NCBI RefSeq assembly: GCF_900090285.1
Contig: NZ_LT607754.1
Location: 1,984,001 to 2,048,000 of the forward strand
DNA length: 64,000 bases
Source: Micromonospora inositola
GTDB lineage: Bacteria; Actinomycetota; Actinomycetes; Mycobacteriales; Micromonosporaceae
Direction: 5' to 3'
Below are positions 24,957-33,609 of this stretch, piece after piece. The stretch's first letter is position 1. Every line of letters starts with the position of its first letter. Both the position numbers and the translations under genes were made by a program. The notes beneath the pieces are model-generated. The model was not told the DNA's origin. It did not search any database and was given only the letters and a program-made list of their open reading frames with translations.

Positions 24957-25913
24957 TCAGCTCAGCTCGCCGGCGCGCAGCCGGGCCAGCCAGGCCGCCG
25001 CGTCGGCGTAATCGGCGTCGGAGAGTCCGGCCGGTGCGGGGACCGGCCGTTCGGCCGCCGCCTCGCTCCAGCGGTGCCGGGGGTACGACCCGAGGAAGCG
25101 CACATCGGCGCACACCCGGCGCAGCCCCTGCAGCGCCTCGCCCAGCCGGACGTCGGCGACGTGGCCGGTGCAGTCGAGGAAGAAGACGTACCGGCCGAGC
25201 GCCTCGCCGGTCGGGCGGGACTCGATCCGGGTCAGGTTGATCCCCCGGACGGCCAGCTCCATCAGCACCGACAGCAGGGCGCCCACCCGGTCGTGGGCGA
25301 TATAGACGGCCAGCGAGGTGACGTCGTCCCCGGTCGGCGGCGGCGGCGGGCCGGGGCGGCAGACCAGGGCGAACCGGGTGACCGCGTCCGGGTGGTCGGC
25401 GATCTTGTCGGCGAGCACGGTCAGCCGGTGCCGGGCCGCCCCGATCGGGGCGCAGATGGCCGCGTCGTACTCGCCGCTGGCCGCGCCGGCCGCGGCGGCG
25501 CCGTTGGAGAGCACGTCGACCACCGTCGCGTCGGGCAGGTGGTCGCGGAGCCAGTTGCGGCACTGGGTGGAGGCCTGCGGGTGGGCGGCCACGCTCCACA
25601 CCTCGGCGAGCGCCGTCCCCGGCCGGGCGGCCAGCACGAACTCCACCGGCAGGATCACCTCGCGGGTGATCACCAACGGCTCGCCCTCGGCCATCTCGTC
25701 GAGGGTCACCCCGACCGCGCCGCCGATCGAGTTCTCCAGCGGCACCAGGGCGGCGTCGGCGTCCCCCGCCCGTACGCTGTCCAGCGCCTCACCGACGCTG
25801 CGGGCCGGCGTACGGCTGCCCCGCTCGGCGGCGGGCACCGTACGCAGCGCCTGCTCGGCGAAGGTGCCCTCGGGCCCCAGGTAGACGTAGCGGGTCGGCG
25901 GTGTTCCGGGCAT
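24957..25913 (-). CDS. pheA: Prephenate dehydratase PheA with ACT domain
   Basis: 318 residues. The catalytic region opens with RYVYLGPEGTFAEQAL and includes ALVPLENSIGGAV, and the conserved Thr-Arg-Phe of DAVTRFALV. An ACT domain (about 205-280) carries LLSVLMELAVRGINLTRIESRPTGEALGRYVFFLDCTGH, including the GALxxxL-like and ESRP motifs that bind phenylalanine for feedback inhibition. It turns prephenate into phenylpyruvate. The ATG at 25913 fits a TAGGCT -10 seven bases upstream; a GTG at 25931 is less likely. It is preceded by a lipoprotein gene in the same direction. Confidence 0.93.
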   Translation of the reverse strand: MPGTPPTRYVYLGPEGTFAEQALRTVPAAERGSRTPARSVGEALDSVRAGDADAALVPLENSIGGAVGVTLDEMAEGEPLVITREVILPVEFVLAARPGTALAEVWSVAAHPQASTQCRNWLRDHLPDATVVDVLSNGAAAAGAASGEYDAAICAPIGAARHRLTVLADKIADHPDAVTRFALVCRPGPPPPPTGDDVTSLAVYIAHDRVGALLSVLMELAVRGINLTRIESRPTGEALGRYVFFLDCTGHVADVRLGEALQGLRRVCADVRFLGSYPRHRWSEAAAERPVPAPAGLSDADYADAAAWLARLRAGELS

Positions 25914-25926
25914 GGCGACCAGCCTA
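25914..25926 (-). promoter_or_regulatory. Leaderless -10 element (TAGGCT) of pheA
   Basis: TAGGCT on the minus strand (25921-25926) stands seven bases before the pheA ATG. It overlaps the stop codon of the lipoprotein gene. Confidence 0.45.
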
Positions 25927-26454
25927 CGCACCCGGAGTGCCGTCGCAGGCCAGCGTCCGGATGCCGGGCGGTCCGGCGGCGCGTACCTGCGCCGCGCAGA
26001 CGTCCGTCCCGGCGGTGACCAGCTCCAGCGCGTCCGGCCGGCCCCGGGTGACCACCTGCAGCTCCTCGTGCCCGGTCACGTCGAGCACGGTGTACTGCCA
26101 GTCCCCGGCGCAGAGCGGCCCGGTCCGGACCCGGACCCGGACGTCCCGGGGCAGGACCCGGGCCGCACCGCGCAGCAGCGAGACCACCCGGTCCCCGGAC
26201 GGGCCGGCCGGGCAGGGCACGGCGACCATCTCGGCGCTGGTGGGGGTGGCCGTCGGCGTGATCGGCGACGTCGGGGTGGGCGCGGCGGTCGGCGCGGTCG
26301 GGGTGCCGGTGGCGGTCGGGGCGGTGGCCGTCTGCTGGGCCGGTCGGCGCAGCTCCGGTGGGGTGCCGCAGGCGGCTAGGGGCAGCAGGGCGAGCAGCGT
26401 GACCGGGACGGTCAGCCGCCGGCGAATGGTGGGCCGGGGTGCGGTGGGTGGCAC
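25924..26454 (-). CDS. Putative lipoprotein, Thr/Pro-rich linker
   Basis: About 176 residues. The N-terminus (RRRLTVPVTLLALLPLAAC) is a lipoprotein signal with lipobox LAAC. A Thr/Ala/Pro-rich linker (about 45-80) leads to a globular domain with four cysteines (VPCPAG, GPLCAG, TDVCAAQ, LACDG). No family is recognised. The GTG at 26454 gives the full signal peptide; it has no evident ribosome site. Confidence 0.65.
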   Translation of the reverse strand: MPPTAPRPTIRRRLTVPVTLLALLPLAACGTPPELRRPAQQTATAPTATGTPTAPTAAPTPTSPITPTATPTSAEMVAVPCPAGPSGDRVVSLLRGAARVLPRDVRVRVRTGPLCAGDWQYTVLDVTGHEELQVVTRGRPDALELVTAGTDVCAAQVRAAGPPGIRTLACDGTPGA

Positions 26455-26537
26455 GGTCCGATCATAGGCATCGGCGGGCGTCGTTGCGCCGGGTGGTCGA
26501 GCCCATCGTGGGAGGATCGGGCGCGGCGGGGCGAAGG

Positions 26538-26927
26538 TCACTTGTGGACGCGGTGCCCCGCCCGCTCCAGCGCGGCCGTCGCCTCGACCAGCCGCACCGC
26601 GGGGACGAGCACGTGGTCGGTGTCGTACGTGGAGAACGCCACCACGTTCACCCGGGCCCGGGCCAGCGGCTCGACCAGCGCGGCCAGGGTGCCGGTGACG
26701 GCCAGGTCGAGCGGGCCGACGATCCGCAGGCACCGCCAGTCCGTCTCCACCACCGCCTGTTCCGGCGCGCGGCGGGAGGGGCAGATCAGGGAGATCCCGT
26801 CAACGCTCCAGCTCACCGTCACCACGTCGGGGTCGCCCAGTCCGCCCCACAGGGTCGGGGAGAGGCTGGAGCCCGCCGGTAGTCGGCACACGGCGTACCC
26901 GCCCGGCAACAGAGCGACATCGAACAT
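26538..26927 (-). CDS. ACT-domain protein (CASTOR/ACT_7-like)
   Basis: 129 residues. DGISLICPSR followed by LDLAVTGTLAALVEPLARARVNVVAFSTYDTDHVLVP has the look of the tandem ACT fold proteins that bind amino acids (GTLAALVxPLAxAxVxVxxxSTYDTDxxLV is typical). Probably a small amino-acid sensor or an accessory enzyme. It is close to pheA, but its orientation and gaps do not prove co-transcription. ATG at 26927. Confidence 0.75.
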   Translation of the reverse strand: MFDVALLPGGYAVCRLPAGSSLSPTLWGGLGDPDVVTVSWSVDGISLICPSRRAPEQAVVETDWRCLRIVGPLDLAVTGTLAALVEPLARARVNVVAFSTYDTDHVLVPAVRLVEATAALERAGHRVHK

Positions 26928-27001
26928 TAGGGCACCATACGTCCTCGGCGCGGCCGGCCCCAGCACCGTCGGGTGCGGCGAGCGCAACCCGCTGTCGCAG
27001 G

Positions 27002-27460
27002 TCAGACCTCGGAGAAGAAGGTGAGTGAGCCGGCGACCGAGCCGTCGGTGAGCACCGGCGTCGAGATGGCGTCGACGGTGGTGCCCGGCGCGTCGACCCC
27101 GGGCCCCTGGACCCGGAGGAGTCCGCGGGCGAGGCGGCCGGAGTGCAGGGCGAGCAGCGGCGGGATCTTGTCCGTCTCCTGCTCGGTCAGCTCGCTCCGG
27201 TTGGCGGTGAAGTCGACCAGGCGCAGACCACCCTCCAGCAGCGGCCGCCCGATCACGTCCTCCGGCGCGCCGAGGCAGAGCAGCTCGCACCCGGACGCGG
27301 AGATGGCCACCACCGTGGTGTCGGCGTCGATCAGCAGGCAGGGCTCGGCGGCGTGGGAGACCGTGCTCGACCACTGGCCGAAGTTGCCGGACTCCTGCTC
27401 TGTCGGTGCCCCTGCGGCCGGCGCGAACACTTCCGAGAGCGAGAGCTCGACGTGGGCCAC
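27002..27460 (-). CDS. PAS-like domain protein
   Basis: 152 residues. AAEPCLLIDADTTVVAISASGCELLCL, then VIGRPLLEGGLRLVDF, and VDAISTPVLTDGSVAGSLTFFSEV form a single PAS-like fold without any output domain. Similar stand-alone PAS proteins occur in actinobacteria with unknown partners. GTG 27460 is fixed by the strong ATAGGAGG site just upstream; a -10 (TAGCGT, 27492-27497 on the minus strand) precedes it. Confidence 0.7.
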   Translation of the reverse strand: MAHVELSLSEVFAPAAGAPTEQESGNFGQWSSTVSHAAEPCLLIDADTTVVAISASGCELLCLGAPEDVIGRPLLEGGLRLVDFTANRSELTEQETDKIPPLLALHSGRLARGLLRVQGPGVDAPGTTVDAISTPVLTDGSVAGSLTFFSEV

Positions 27461-27690
27461 CGCGCCTCCTATGTACACCGACGGTCTGTCCACGCTATCC
27501 GGTCGCCGCGACGACCGCCCGACCGCGTCGGCCGCACCGGAGATCGGTGCTCCTCGGTTGCCCGGGGCACCAGCGGTGCCGTGGGACAGGTGTCGGTGTG
27601 ACGGGTGCCCGGTGACGGGCGGCCGGCGACGGCGCGGACCGGTGGAACTGCTGAGGCGGATCGCCGGACCGCGTGGCGTCGCCGGTGACG
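27461..27690. other. 230-base gap before the NERD gene end; only a -10 element recognised
   Basis: Apart from the promoter and ribosome site of the PAS gene (TAGCGT at 27492-27497, minus strand) I see no gene, terminator hairpin or repeat here. Confidence 0.4.
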
Positions 27691-28428
27691 TTACCGGCGG
27701 GCGGCCGGCTTGTCAGCGGCCGTTCGGCCCTCGTCGTACCACCGGTAGTCGGCTGCTGGACGGTACGTGCCGTTGAGCCAGGTGCTCGGGTGCTGGGCGA
27801 CCCGGGACAGCTTCTCGGCGGTGGCGGGGCTGATCCGGTTGCCTCCGGCGACGAGGAGGCGGTCCAGCTCCCGGTGGGTCGCCATCAGGCAGTCCTTCGG
27901 CAGGCCGTACACGCTGATCACGCCGGAGCCGACGAAGGTCAGCACCGGGGCCACCGGGATCGGCAGGCCGACCGCCCCGGAGAGCGCCTTCCCCGCCCGC
28001 TTCGCGTCCCGGCGCGCCTCGGCCACATAGGGCGGACGCTTGCCGTTGATCTGCACGACATCGCCGGCGACGAGCACCCGGGCGCGGCCGTGGTCGGCGA
28101 TGGTGACCGCGAAGAGGCCGCTCGGGCCGATGGCCAGGAAGCCCGCCCGGTCGTCCCGGTCGCGGTCGAGCAGGACGTCCACGACGTCCGTACGCGGCCA
28201 CTCGATGACGTGCCAGGCCGGACCGAGGTGGTCGAGTTGGCCCAGGGCACGGGCCCCGGCCGCCTCCAGCCGGCGGGCGTCCCGCTCGGCCCGACGGCGG
28301 CGGGCCCACTCCAGTGGAGTCGGTCGGGCCGGTTCGAGCACCGAGGTGGACTCGATCCGGGGCTGTGGCACCGCGACGCGCGGCAGTGTCCGGGTGGGTA
28401 CGGCTCGACGAGCGGGAAAGACAGTCAT
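27691..28428 (-). CDS. NERD-like (nuclease-related) domain protein
   Basis: 245 residues. After a basic N-terminal region (EWARRRRAERDARRLEAAGARALGQL), residues 95-215 (FLAIGPSGLFAVTIADHGRARVLVAGDVVQINGKRPPYVAEARRDAKRAGKAL) match the NERD pattern, in which a GPxGLFxV strand precedes nuclease-like residues. The exact nuclease aspartate/lysine set is not fully conserved as far as I can see, so catalysis is uncertain. ATG 28428 has GGAGG upstream. Divergent from arcA. Confidence 0.7.
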   Translation of the reverse strand: MTVFPARRAVPTRTLPRVAVPQPRIESTSVLEPARPTPLEWARRRRAERDARRLEAAGARALGQLDHLGPAWHVIEWPRTDVVDVLLDRDRDDRAGFLAIGPSGLFAVTIADHGRARVLVAGDVVQINGKRPPYVAEARRDAKRAGKALSGAVGLPIPVAPVLTFVGSGVISVYGLPKDCLMATHRELDRLLVAGGNRISPATAEKLSRVAQHPSTWLNGTYRPAADYRWYDEGRTAADKPAARR

Positions 28429-28519
28429 CGCGACCTCCGGCAAAAGGTCCCTCGAAGTTATGTCTCCGCTACCCTACGTTGCGGACCCCGGTGTTCGGCA
28501 AGTTGGGGCGCCGGAATGA

Positions 28520-28548
28520 GTGTGGATGAATGCCATATTCATTCACAC
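28520..28548. promoter_or_regulatory. ArgR-box-like inverted repeat upstream of arcA
   Basis: Twelve-base arms (28520-28531 and 28537-28548) match at 11 positions around a five-base centre; the core is ATGAAT-N5-ATTCAT, similar to ARG boxes (TGAAT and ATTCA half-sites) but with one extra central base. It lies 32 bases upstream of the arcA -10 element. Arginine-repressor control is plausible and untested. Confidence 0.45.
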
Positions 28549-28579
28549 TTCTTTTCCGGATGGTGGGGAACGCCTGCCC

Positions 28580-28591
28580 TACGCTGCGAAG
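28580..28591 (+). promoter_or_regulatory. Leaderless -10 element (TACGCT) of arcA
   Basis: TACGCT at 28580-28585 and six bases to the GTG at 28592. A related stretch, CCCTACGTTGCG, lies at 28472-28483 in the same gap. Confidence 0.5.
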
Positions 28592-29812
28592 GTGACCCAC
28601 TACGTGGACAGCGAGGTCGCCCGGCTCGGCACGGTGCTGCTGCACCGCCCCGGACCGGAACTCGCCCGGCTCACCCCACGCAACAACGACTCGTTGCTCT
28701 TCGACGCTATCCCCTGGGTGGGCCGGGCGCAGGAGGAGCACGACGCGTTCGCCGCCGCGCTGCGCGGCCGCGGGGTCGAGGTGCTCTACCTGGCCACCCT
28801 GCTGGCCGAGACGCTCGCCGTGGCCGACGCCCGGGCCGAACTCACCGAGCTGGTGCTGCGCTCGCCCCGGCTCGGCGACACCCTCCGCCGCCGGATCGCC
28901 GACCATCTCGCCTACCTCGACCCGGCCACCCTCGCCGACGTGTTCACCGCCGGGCTCGCCCACGAGGAGCTGCGGCTCGGCCGGGACCGCCCCGGCGGCC
29001 TGGTGTGGACGCTGATGGACCGGCACGACTTCGTCATCGACCCGCTGCCCAACCTGCTGTTCACCCGGGACTCCTCGGTGTGGATCGGCGATCGGGTCGG
29101 GGTGACCAGCCTGGCCATGCCCGCCCGGCGGCGGGAGACCACGCTGACCGACGCCATCTACCGGTACCACCCGCGCTTCGCCGGCACCGAGTTCGTCTAC
29201 CACCCGGAGCTGGAGCACCTGGAGGGCGGCGACGTGCTGCTGCTGGCGCCGGGCGTGCTCGCCGTCGGGGTGGGCGAGCGGACCACCCCGGCCGGCGCGG
29301 AACGGCTCGCCCGGCGGGTCTTCGCCGCCGGCCTGGCGCACACCATCCTGGTGGTGCCGATCGCGCAGGAACGGGCCACCATGCACCTGGACACCGTCTG
29401 CACGATGGTCGACGTGGACGCCGTGCTGATGTACCCGAACATCGCCAGCACCCTGTCGGCGTACACGGTCATCGCCGGTGCGGACGGCGACGAGCTGCGG
29501 GTGGACGGGCCGGCGCCGTTCCTGCGCGCCGCCGCCGACGCGATGGACCTGGACCAGCTCCGGGTCATCGACACCGGCCTGGACCCGGTGACCGCCGAGC
29601 GGGAGCAGTGGGACGACGGGAACAACACCCTCGCCCTCGCCCCCCGGCTCTGCGTGGGCTACGAGCGCAACGTGGAGACCAACGCCCAGTTGGAGCGGGC
29701 CGGCATCGAGGTGATCGCGATCGCCGGCTCCGAGCTGGGCTCCGGCCGCGGCGGTCCGCGCTGCATGTCCTGCCCGCTGGTCCGCCAGCCGCTGCGACCC
29801 GTACAGCTGTGA
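28592..29812 (+). CDS. arcA: Arginine deiminase
   Basis: 406 residues, the normal family length. Motifs: [28 protein letters not shown], the substrate aspartate and histidine in [13 protein letters not shown] and [11 protein letters not shown], and the catalytic cysteine in [10 protein letters not shown] at the C-terminus. It hydrolyses arginine to citrulline and ammonia. An upstream in-frame GTG at 28520 lies inside the inverted repeat and would add 24 unrelated residues, so GTG 28592 with its leaderless promoter is preferred. Partner genes arcB, arcC and arcD are absent nearby. Confidence 0.93.
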   Translation: MTHYVDSEVARLGTVLLHRPGPELARLTPRNNDSLLFDAIPWVGRAQEEHDAFAAALRGRGVEVLYLATLLAETLAVADARAELTELVLRSPRLGDTLRRRIADHLAYLDPATLADVFTAGLAHEELRLGRDRPGGLVWTLMDRHDFVIDPLPNLLFTRDSSVWIGDRVGVTSLAMPARRRETTLTDAIYRYHPRFAGTEFVYHPELEHLEGGDVLLLAPGVLAVGVGERTTPAGAERLARRVFAAGLAHTILVVPIAQERATMHLDTVCTMVDVDAVLMYPNIASTLSAYTVIAGADGDELRVDGPAPFLRAAADAMDLDQLRVIDTGLDPVTAEREQWDDGNNTLALAPRLCVGYERNVETNAQLERAGIEVIAIAGSELGSGRGGPRCMSCPLVRQPLRPVQL

Positions 29813-29824
29813 GGCAGAAGCCGG

Positions 29825-30709
29825 TCAGCGGAGGGTGAGCTGCCGGCCGACCAGGCCGTGCCGGGCCCGCCGGCCCGCCGCGTCCAGCGGCTCGGTCTCC
29901 TTGAGCGCCTCGGCGTACCGGTCGGCGAACGCGGCCACCGGTGCCTCCCACTCGCCCGCCGGGGCTTCCTCGGGCAGGTCCCACACCGGCACCAGCCGGC
30001 CGTGCGCCCGGAACATGCCGGCGAAGCGGGTGTTCTCCCCGAGGGTCAGCGTGCCGGCCACGCTCAGCCGGGACAGCGCGTCCAGCGCGCCGTCCTCGTC
30101 GTCCGGCAGCACCCAGCGCACGTGGGCCTTCTCCGGCACCTGGCACCAGTAGGCCGCCCGGGCGGCGGCCAGCCGGACGGTCGGGTAGATCGCCGCGTTG
30201 GCGCGTTCCAGGGACGCCTGCACGGTCGGGTCGTCGGCCGCGCCCGGGTCGAGCCAGAACTCGAAGCCGTCGTGCATGGTGATCTCCAGCGGACCGTCCA
30301 CCAGGACGTCCTGGAGGCGGGGGCCCGGACCGGGCAGCGGCGGCACGGTGACCTGACCGCCGGGCTCGGTCCGCAGCGCGCAGAGCAGCGCCTCGGCCAG
30401 GTCCCGGGAGACGTCGCCGGACTGCTGGTGCCGCTGGAGGCCGATGAAGACCCGCCCGTCCGGCTTGGTCATCGCCGGGGCGGCCATCGGCAGCACGGTG
30501 GCCAGGGTGACCGGGCGGTCGCCGTACTCCTCGACCAGCTCGGGGGTCAGCCGCAGCGGCGCGGCCGCGGCCGGGACCAGCTCGCGCAGGGCGATCCACT
30601 CCGGCTCGTCCACCAGCCCCTCGAACGGGCGGGGTACGAAGACGTCGCGCACCTTCTCCCGCTTGGGGGTGGCTTCGGCGGCCCGCTGGCTCTTTCGACG
30701 CTTGCTCAC
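29825..30709 (-). CDS. DUF5926 family protein
   Basis: 294 residues. The lysine/arginine-rich start MSKRRKSQRAAEATPKREKVRDVFVPRPFEGL and long conserved body (LVPAAAAPLRL, VLPMAAPAM, EFWLDPGA, HVRWVLPDDEDGALDALSRL, FAGMFRAHGRLVPVWDLP) match the actinobacterial DUF5926 family. No membrane segment or catalytic motif is evident; function unknown. GTG 30709 fits a TAGGCT -10 eight bases upstream. Confidence 0.78.
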   Translation of the reverse strand: MSKRRKSQRAAEATPKREKVRDVFVPRPFEGLVDEPEWIALRELVPAAAAPLRLTPELVEEYGDRPVTLATVLPMAAPAMTKPDGRVFIGLQRHQQSGDVSRDLAEALLCALRTEPGGQVTVPPLPGPGPRLQDVLVDGPLEITMHDGFEFWLDPGAADDPTVQASLERANAAIYPTVRLAAARAAYWCQVPEKAHVRWVLPDDEDGALDALSRLSVAGTLTLGENTRFAGMFRAHGRLVPVWDLPEEAPAGEWEAPVAAFADRYAEALKETEPLDAAGRRARHGLVGRQLTLR

Positions 30710-30723
30710 GGCGAGACAGCCTA
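30710..30723 (-). promoter_or_regulatory. -10 element (TAGGCT) of the DUF5926 gene
   Basis: TAGGCT on the minus strand (30718-30723), eight bases before the GTG at 30709; no ribosome site. Confidence 0.45.
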
Positions 30724-30770
30724 GATGCCCGGGCGGCGCGCGGTGGGCAGGACCCGCCCCCGGGGCCCGC

Positions 30771-31220
30771 TCAGCCGGCCGCGACCAGGTCCGGCCGGGC
30801 CGTTGCGACCGGGTCGAACTCGGCCCAGACGCTCTGGCCGAGGCCGTCCCGCTCGACCCCCCATCGGCTGGCCAGGCCGGAGACGATGTGCAGCCCCCGC
30901 CCGTCGACGGCGTCCGGGCTGGCCGCCCGCATCAGCGGCCCCGAGGCGGAACCGCCGTCGGTGACCCGGAGCTGGACGCGCTGCCCCTCGGCGGTCGATC
31001 GCAGCCGCCAGGCCACCCGGACCACCCCGCCGGGCAGCGGGTCGGCGTGCCGGACGGCGTTGCCGACCAGCTCGGCGAGGACCGCGACCAGGTCGGCGAG
31101 GAGGATCGGCGGTACGACGTCGGCCAGCTCGTCGGCGAGCCGGTGCCGGGCCAGGCGCGCGCCGGTCGCGTGGTGGGGCACCACCACGCACCATGATCGT
31201 TCGGCCGAACCCGTCGACAC
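30771..31220 (-). CDS. RsbW-like ATP-binding (anti-sigma type) protein
   Basis: 149 residues of the GHKL ATPase fold: LAELVGNAVRHADP (N-box), RVTDGG (G1 box) and GRGLHIVSGLASRWGVE (G2 box). It resembles anti-sigma serine kinases of the RsbW/SpoIIAB type that act in partner-switching control of sigma factors. It starts 33 bases after the histidine kinase gene ends, so the two are probably co-transcribed. No anti-anti-sigma or sigma gene is adjacent. Confidence 0.82.
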   Translation of the reverse strand: MSTGSAERSWCVVVPHHATGARLARHRLADELADVVPPILLADLVAVLAELVGNAVRHADPLPGGVVRVAWRLRSTAEGQRVQLRVTDGGSASGPLMRAASPDAVDGRGLHIVSGLASRWGVERDGLGQSVWAEFDPVATARPDLVAAG

Positions 31221-31253
31221 CGTCGTCCCTTTCCACCCCCGTCGGCACCGGGA

Positions 31254-32711
31254 TCATCCCCGGGGCAGCCGCACCTCTGCGACGGTACCGCCACCGATCC
31301 TCGGTCGGAGGGATACCCATCCATTCTGCTGTTCAACGATCTGCCGGACGAGATAGAGCCCGAGCCCGGCCCCCGGATATCGCCGCCGGTCGCCGGACTC
31401 GCCCTGCCAGAACCGGTCGAACGCCCGTTCCACGTGCTCGGGGCGGATGCCGATGCCCCGGTCGGCGACCCGGAAGGTGACAGTCCCGTCGCTGGCCGAC
31501 GCGCCCACCTCGATCGGGGTGCCGGGCAGCGAGTACTTCCCGGCGTTGGTGCTCAGCTCCGTCAGCACGGTGGCCAGGATGTGCCGGTCACCGCGCGCCT
31601 TGGGCAGGTCGTCCGGCAGGTCCAGGACGATCCGGTGCCGGACGTCGGCCGGCAGGTCGGGCACCGCGGCGCGCAGGGCGTCGGCGAGGTCGAAGGGAGT
31701 GGTCGGCTCGCCGCCGGGCCGGCTGTCGGTGGCCGCCGCGGAGAGCAGCCGGTCGACGAGCCGGGCCAGCTCGTTGGCCCGCTGCCCGATGATCCGGGCC
31801 GCCTGCCGCCGGTCGTCGTCGTGGAGCGACTCCCAGTGGTCGGTGAGGGTGTCCGCGTACCCCTTGATCACGGTGACCGGGGTTCGCAGCTCGTGGCTGG
31901 TCACCGCGACGAAGAGGTCCCGGTCGTGGTCGCGCCGCTGCTGGTCGGTGATGTCGCGGAAGGTGACCACCCGCAGCGTGCCGGGGCCGGGCAGCTCCCC
32001 GGAGGTGACCCGCAGCCAGCGGCCGTCGGGCATCCGGTGGTCGAGCACCTGCCCCGGCGGGGGCAGCGGGAAGGGCAGCGGGCGGTTCAGCGCCTCCCCG
32101 GTCGAGCGGCCGGTGACCTGGGCGGCGGCCGGGTTCCAGAGCCGGACGTGGTGGTCCCGGTCCACCACCGCCAGCCCGTCGGCGAGGGCCGCCACCACCG
32201 GGCCGTCGCCGTGCACGGGCAGGCCGGTCTGGTCGCCGTACATGTGGGCGATGCAGGAGGCGACGTAGCCGACGACGGCGTGCTGGGAGGTGTCGTCCGG
32301 GTCGCCGTCCGGGTAGAGGGCGTGCAGGCTGCCCACGGTCAGGCCGCCGATCTCGGCGCGGGCCACGATCATGCGCAGCAGGCCCCGGTCGGCCAGCTCG
32401 TCGGCGAGCGCGCCCGGGATCCGGTCCACCCGCACCTGGCGTACCGGGGGGCCGGAGAGGAGGCAGACGGTGGCCGGATCGGCGGCCGGCAGCGGCCGGC
32501 CGATGGCCCACTCGGCGGCGCCGGTCGCGGCGATCACCCGGCCGCCGGTGGGGGCGAACTCCACGAACGCCAGGCTGGCCGCGCCGATCGCCGGCTGGAC
32601 CACCCGGAGCAGCCGGGTGAGGACGGGCAGCCCGGAGTCCCCGGCGTTGATCATCTTGATCACGGTGGTGTGGCCGGCGATGAGGGCGGCGTAGTCGGTT
32701 CGCTCCGGCAT
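31254..32711 (-). CDS. Soluble sensor histidine kinase with GAF-like and PAS domains
   Basis: 485 residues. N-terminal GAF-like region (about 15-180), PAS domain (about 190-290: ALADGLAVVDRDHHVRLWNPAAAQVTGRS), HisKA with phospho-acceptor histidine in VTSHELRTPVTVIKGY (near 320), and HATPase_c with N box TELSTNAGKYSLPG, G1 VADRGIGI and G2 PGAGLGLYLV. No membrane helix is seen, so it senses a cytoplasmic signal. No response regulator is adjacent; the RsbW-like gene follows. ATG 32711 chosen over a longer Gly/Pro-rich extension. Confidence 0.88.
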   Translation of the reverse strand: MPERTDYAALIAGHTTVIKMINAGDSGLPVLTRLLRVVQPAIGAASLAFVEFAPTGGRVIAATGAAEWAIGRPLPAADPATVCLLSGPPVRQVRVDRIPGALADELADRGLLRMIVARAEIGGLTVGSLHALYPDGDPDDTSQHAVVGYVASCIAHMYGDQTGLPVHGDGPVVAALADGLAVVDRDHHVRLWNPAAAQVTGRSTGEALNRPLPFPLPPPGQVLDHRMPDGRWLRVTSGELPGPGTLRVVTFRDITDQQRRDHDRDLFVAVTSHELRTPVTVIKGYADTLTDHWESLHDDDRRQAARIIGQRANELARLVDRLLSAAATDSRPGGEPTTPFDLADALRAAVPDLPADVRHRIVLDLPDDLPKARGDRHILATVLTELSTNAGKYSLPGTPIEVGASASDGTVTFRVADRGIGIRPEHVERAFDRFWQGESGDRRRYPGAGLGLYLVRQIVEQQNGWVSLRPRIGGGTVAEVRLPRG

Positions 32712-32805
32712 GTCCCGAGTGTGCCCCGGCCGACCGGTCCGGGGACACCCCCGGCCGGCCGACCCGCACCCGCCCGGGGGACCGGCCATGCCCGTGGGTC
32801 GCCCC

Positions 32806-33597
32806 TCAGCGGCCGAGCCGGGCCAGCGCGCGGGCCGGGCGGTCGGTGATCACCCCGTCCACCCCGGCGTCGAGGACCAGCTCCAGGTCGTCGGGTTCGT
32901 TGACCGTCCAGACGTACACCTGGTTCCCGGCCGCCCGCAGCGCGGGGACGAGCTGCGGGCGGGCTCGGATCAGCCCGATCCCGGGCCCGGCGATCCGGGT
33001 GCCGAACGGCAGCCGGCCCAGCCGCAGCCAGCGCGGCAGCACCTCCAGCAGCAGCACCGTGGGCAGGGCGGGGGCGAGGTCGCGGATCCGGCGTACGGCC
33101 AGCGGGGAGAAGGACATCACGGTGACGCGTACCGGGTCGTCCGGTTTCGGGTCGGCGAGGCCGTACCGGCGCAGCAGGGTGACCAGCCGGCGTTCCACGT
33201 CTCGGCCGTACCGCGAGGGGTGCTTCGTCTCCACCAGCAGCCGGACCGGCCGGCCGGCGGCCAGCACGGCGTCGAGCAGCCGTTCCAGGGTGAGCAGCCG
33301 GGTGTGCGACTCGTCGAGCCGCTCGTCGCCGTCGGCCGGCACCCCGCCGGGGTGCCAGGAGCCGAAGTCGAGCGCCTCCAGTTCGGCGAGCGTACGCGCG
33401 CTGACCAGCCCGTAGCCGTTGCTGGTCCGGTCCAGCCGGCGGTCGTGCACGCAGACCAGGTGCCCGTCCCGGGTCAGCCGGACGTCGCACTCCAGGCCGT
33501 CGGCGCCCTCGTCGAGGGCGCGCAGGTAGGCGGCGAGGGTGTGCTCGGGCAGGTCGTACGAGGAGCCACGGTGCGCGAAGACCAGGGGGTCGCCCAT
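32806..33597 (-). CDS. Glycerophosphodiester phosphodiesterase
   Basis: 263 residues. The GDPD signature is complete: FAHRGSSYDLPEHTLAAYLRALDEGADGLECDVRLTRDGHLVCVHD, with catalytic histidines in AHRG and VHD and metal-binding ECD, then VETKHPSRYG and VWTVNEPDDLELVLDAGVDGVITDRP. It cuts deacylated phospholipids into glycerol-3-phosphate and an alcohol. No signal peptide, so cytoplasmic. It begins 12 bases after the rhodanese gene ends. Confidence 0.92.
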   Translation of the reverse strand: MGDPLVFAHRGSSYDLPEHTLAAYLRALDEGADGLECDVRLTRDGHLVCVHDRRLDRTSNGYGLVSARTLAELEALDFGSWHPGGVPADGDERLDESHTRLLTLERLLDAVLAAGRPVRLLVETKHPSRYGRDVERRLVTLLRRYGLADPKPDDPVRVTVMSFSPLAVRRIRDLAPALPTVLLLEVLPRWLRLGRLPFGTRIAGPGIGLIRARPQLVPALRAAGNQVYVWTVNEPDDLELVLDAGVDGVITDRPARALARLGR

Positions 33598-33609
33598 GCC
33601 GGTCGGTCC

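Noticed and set aside
28520..28591. Using GTG 28520 as the arcA start
   Set aside because: It would add 24 residues unlike any arginine deiminase and lie within the inverted repeat; the -10 element at 28580 supports GTG 28592.
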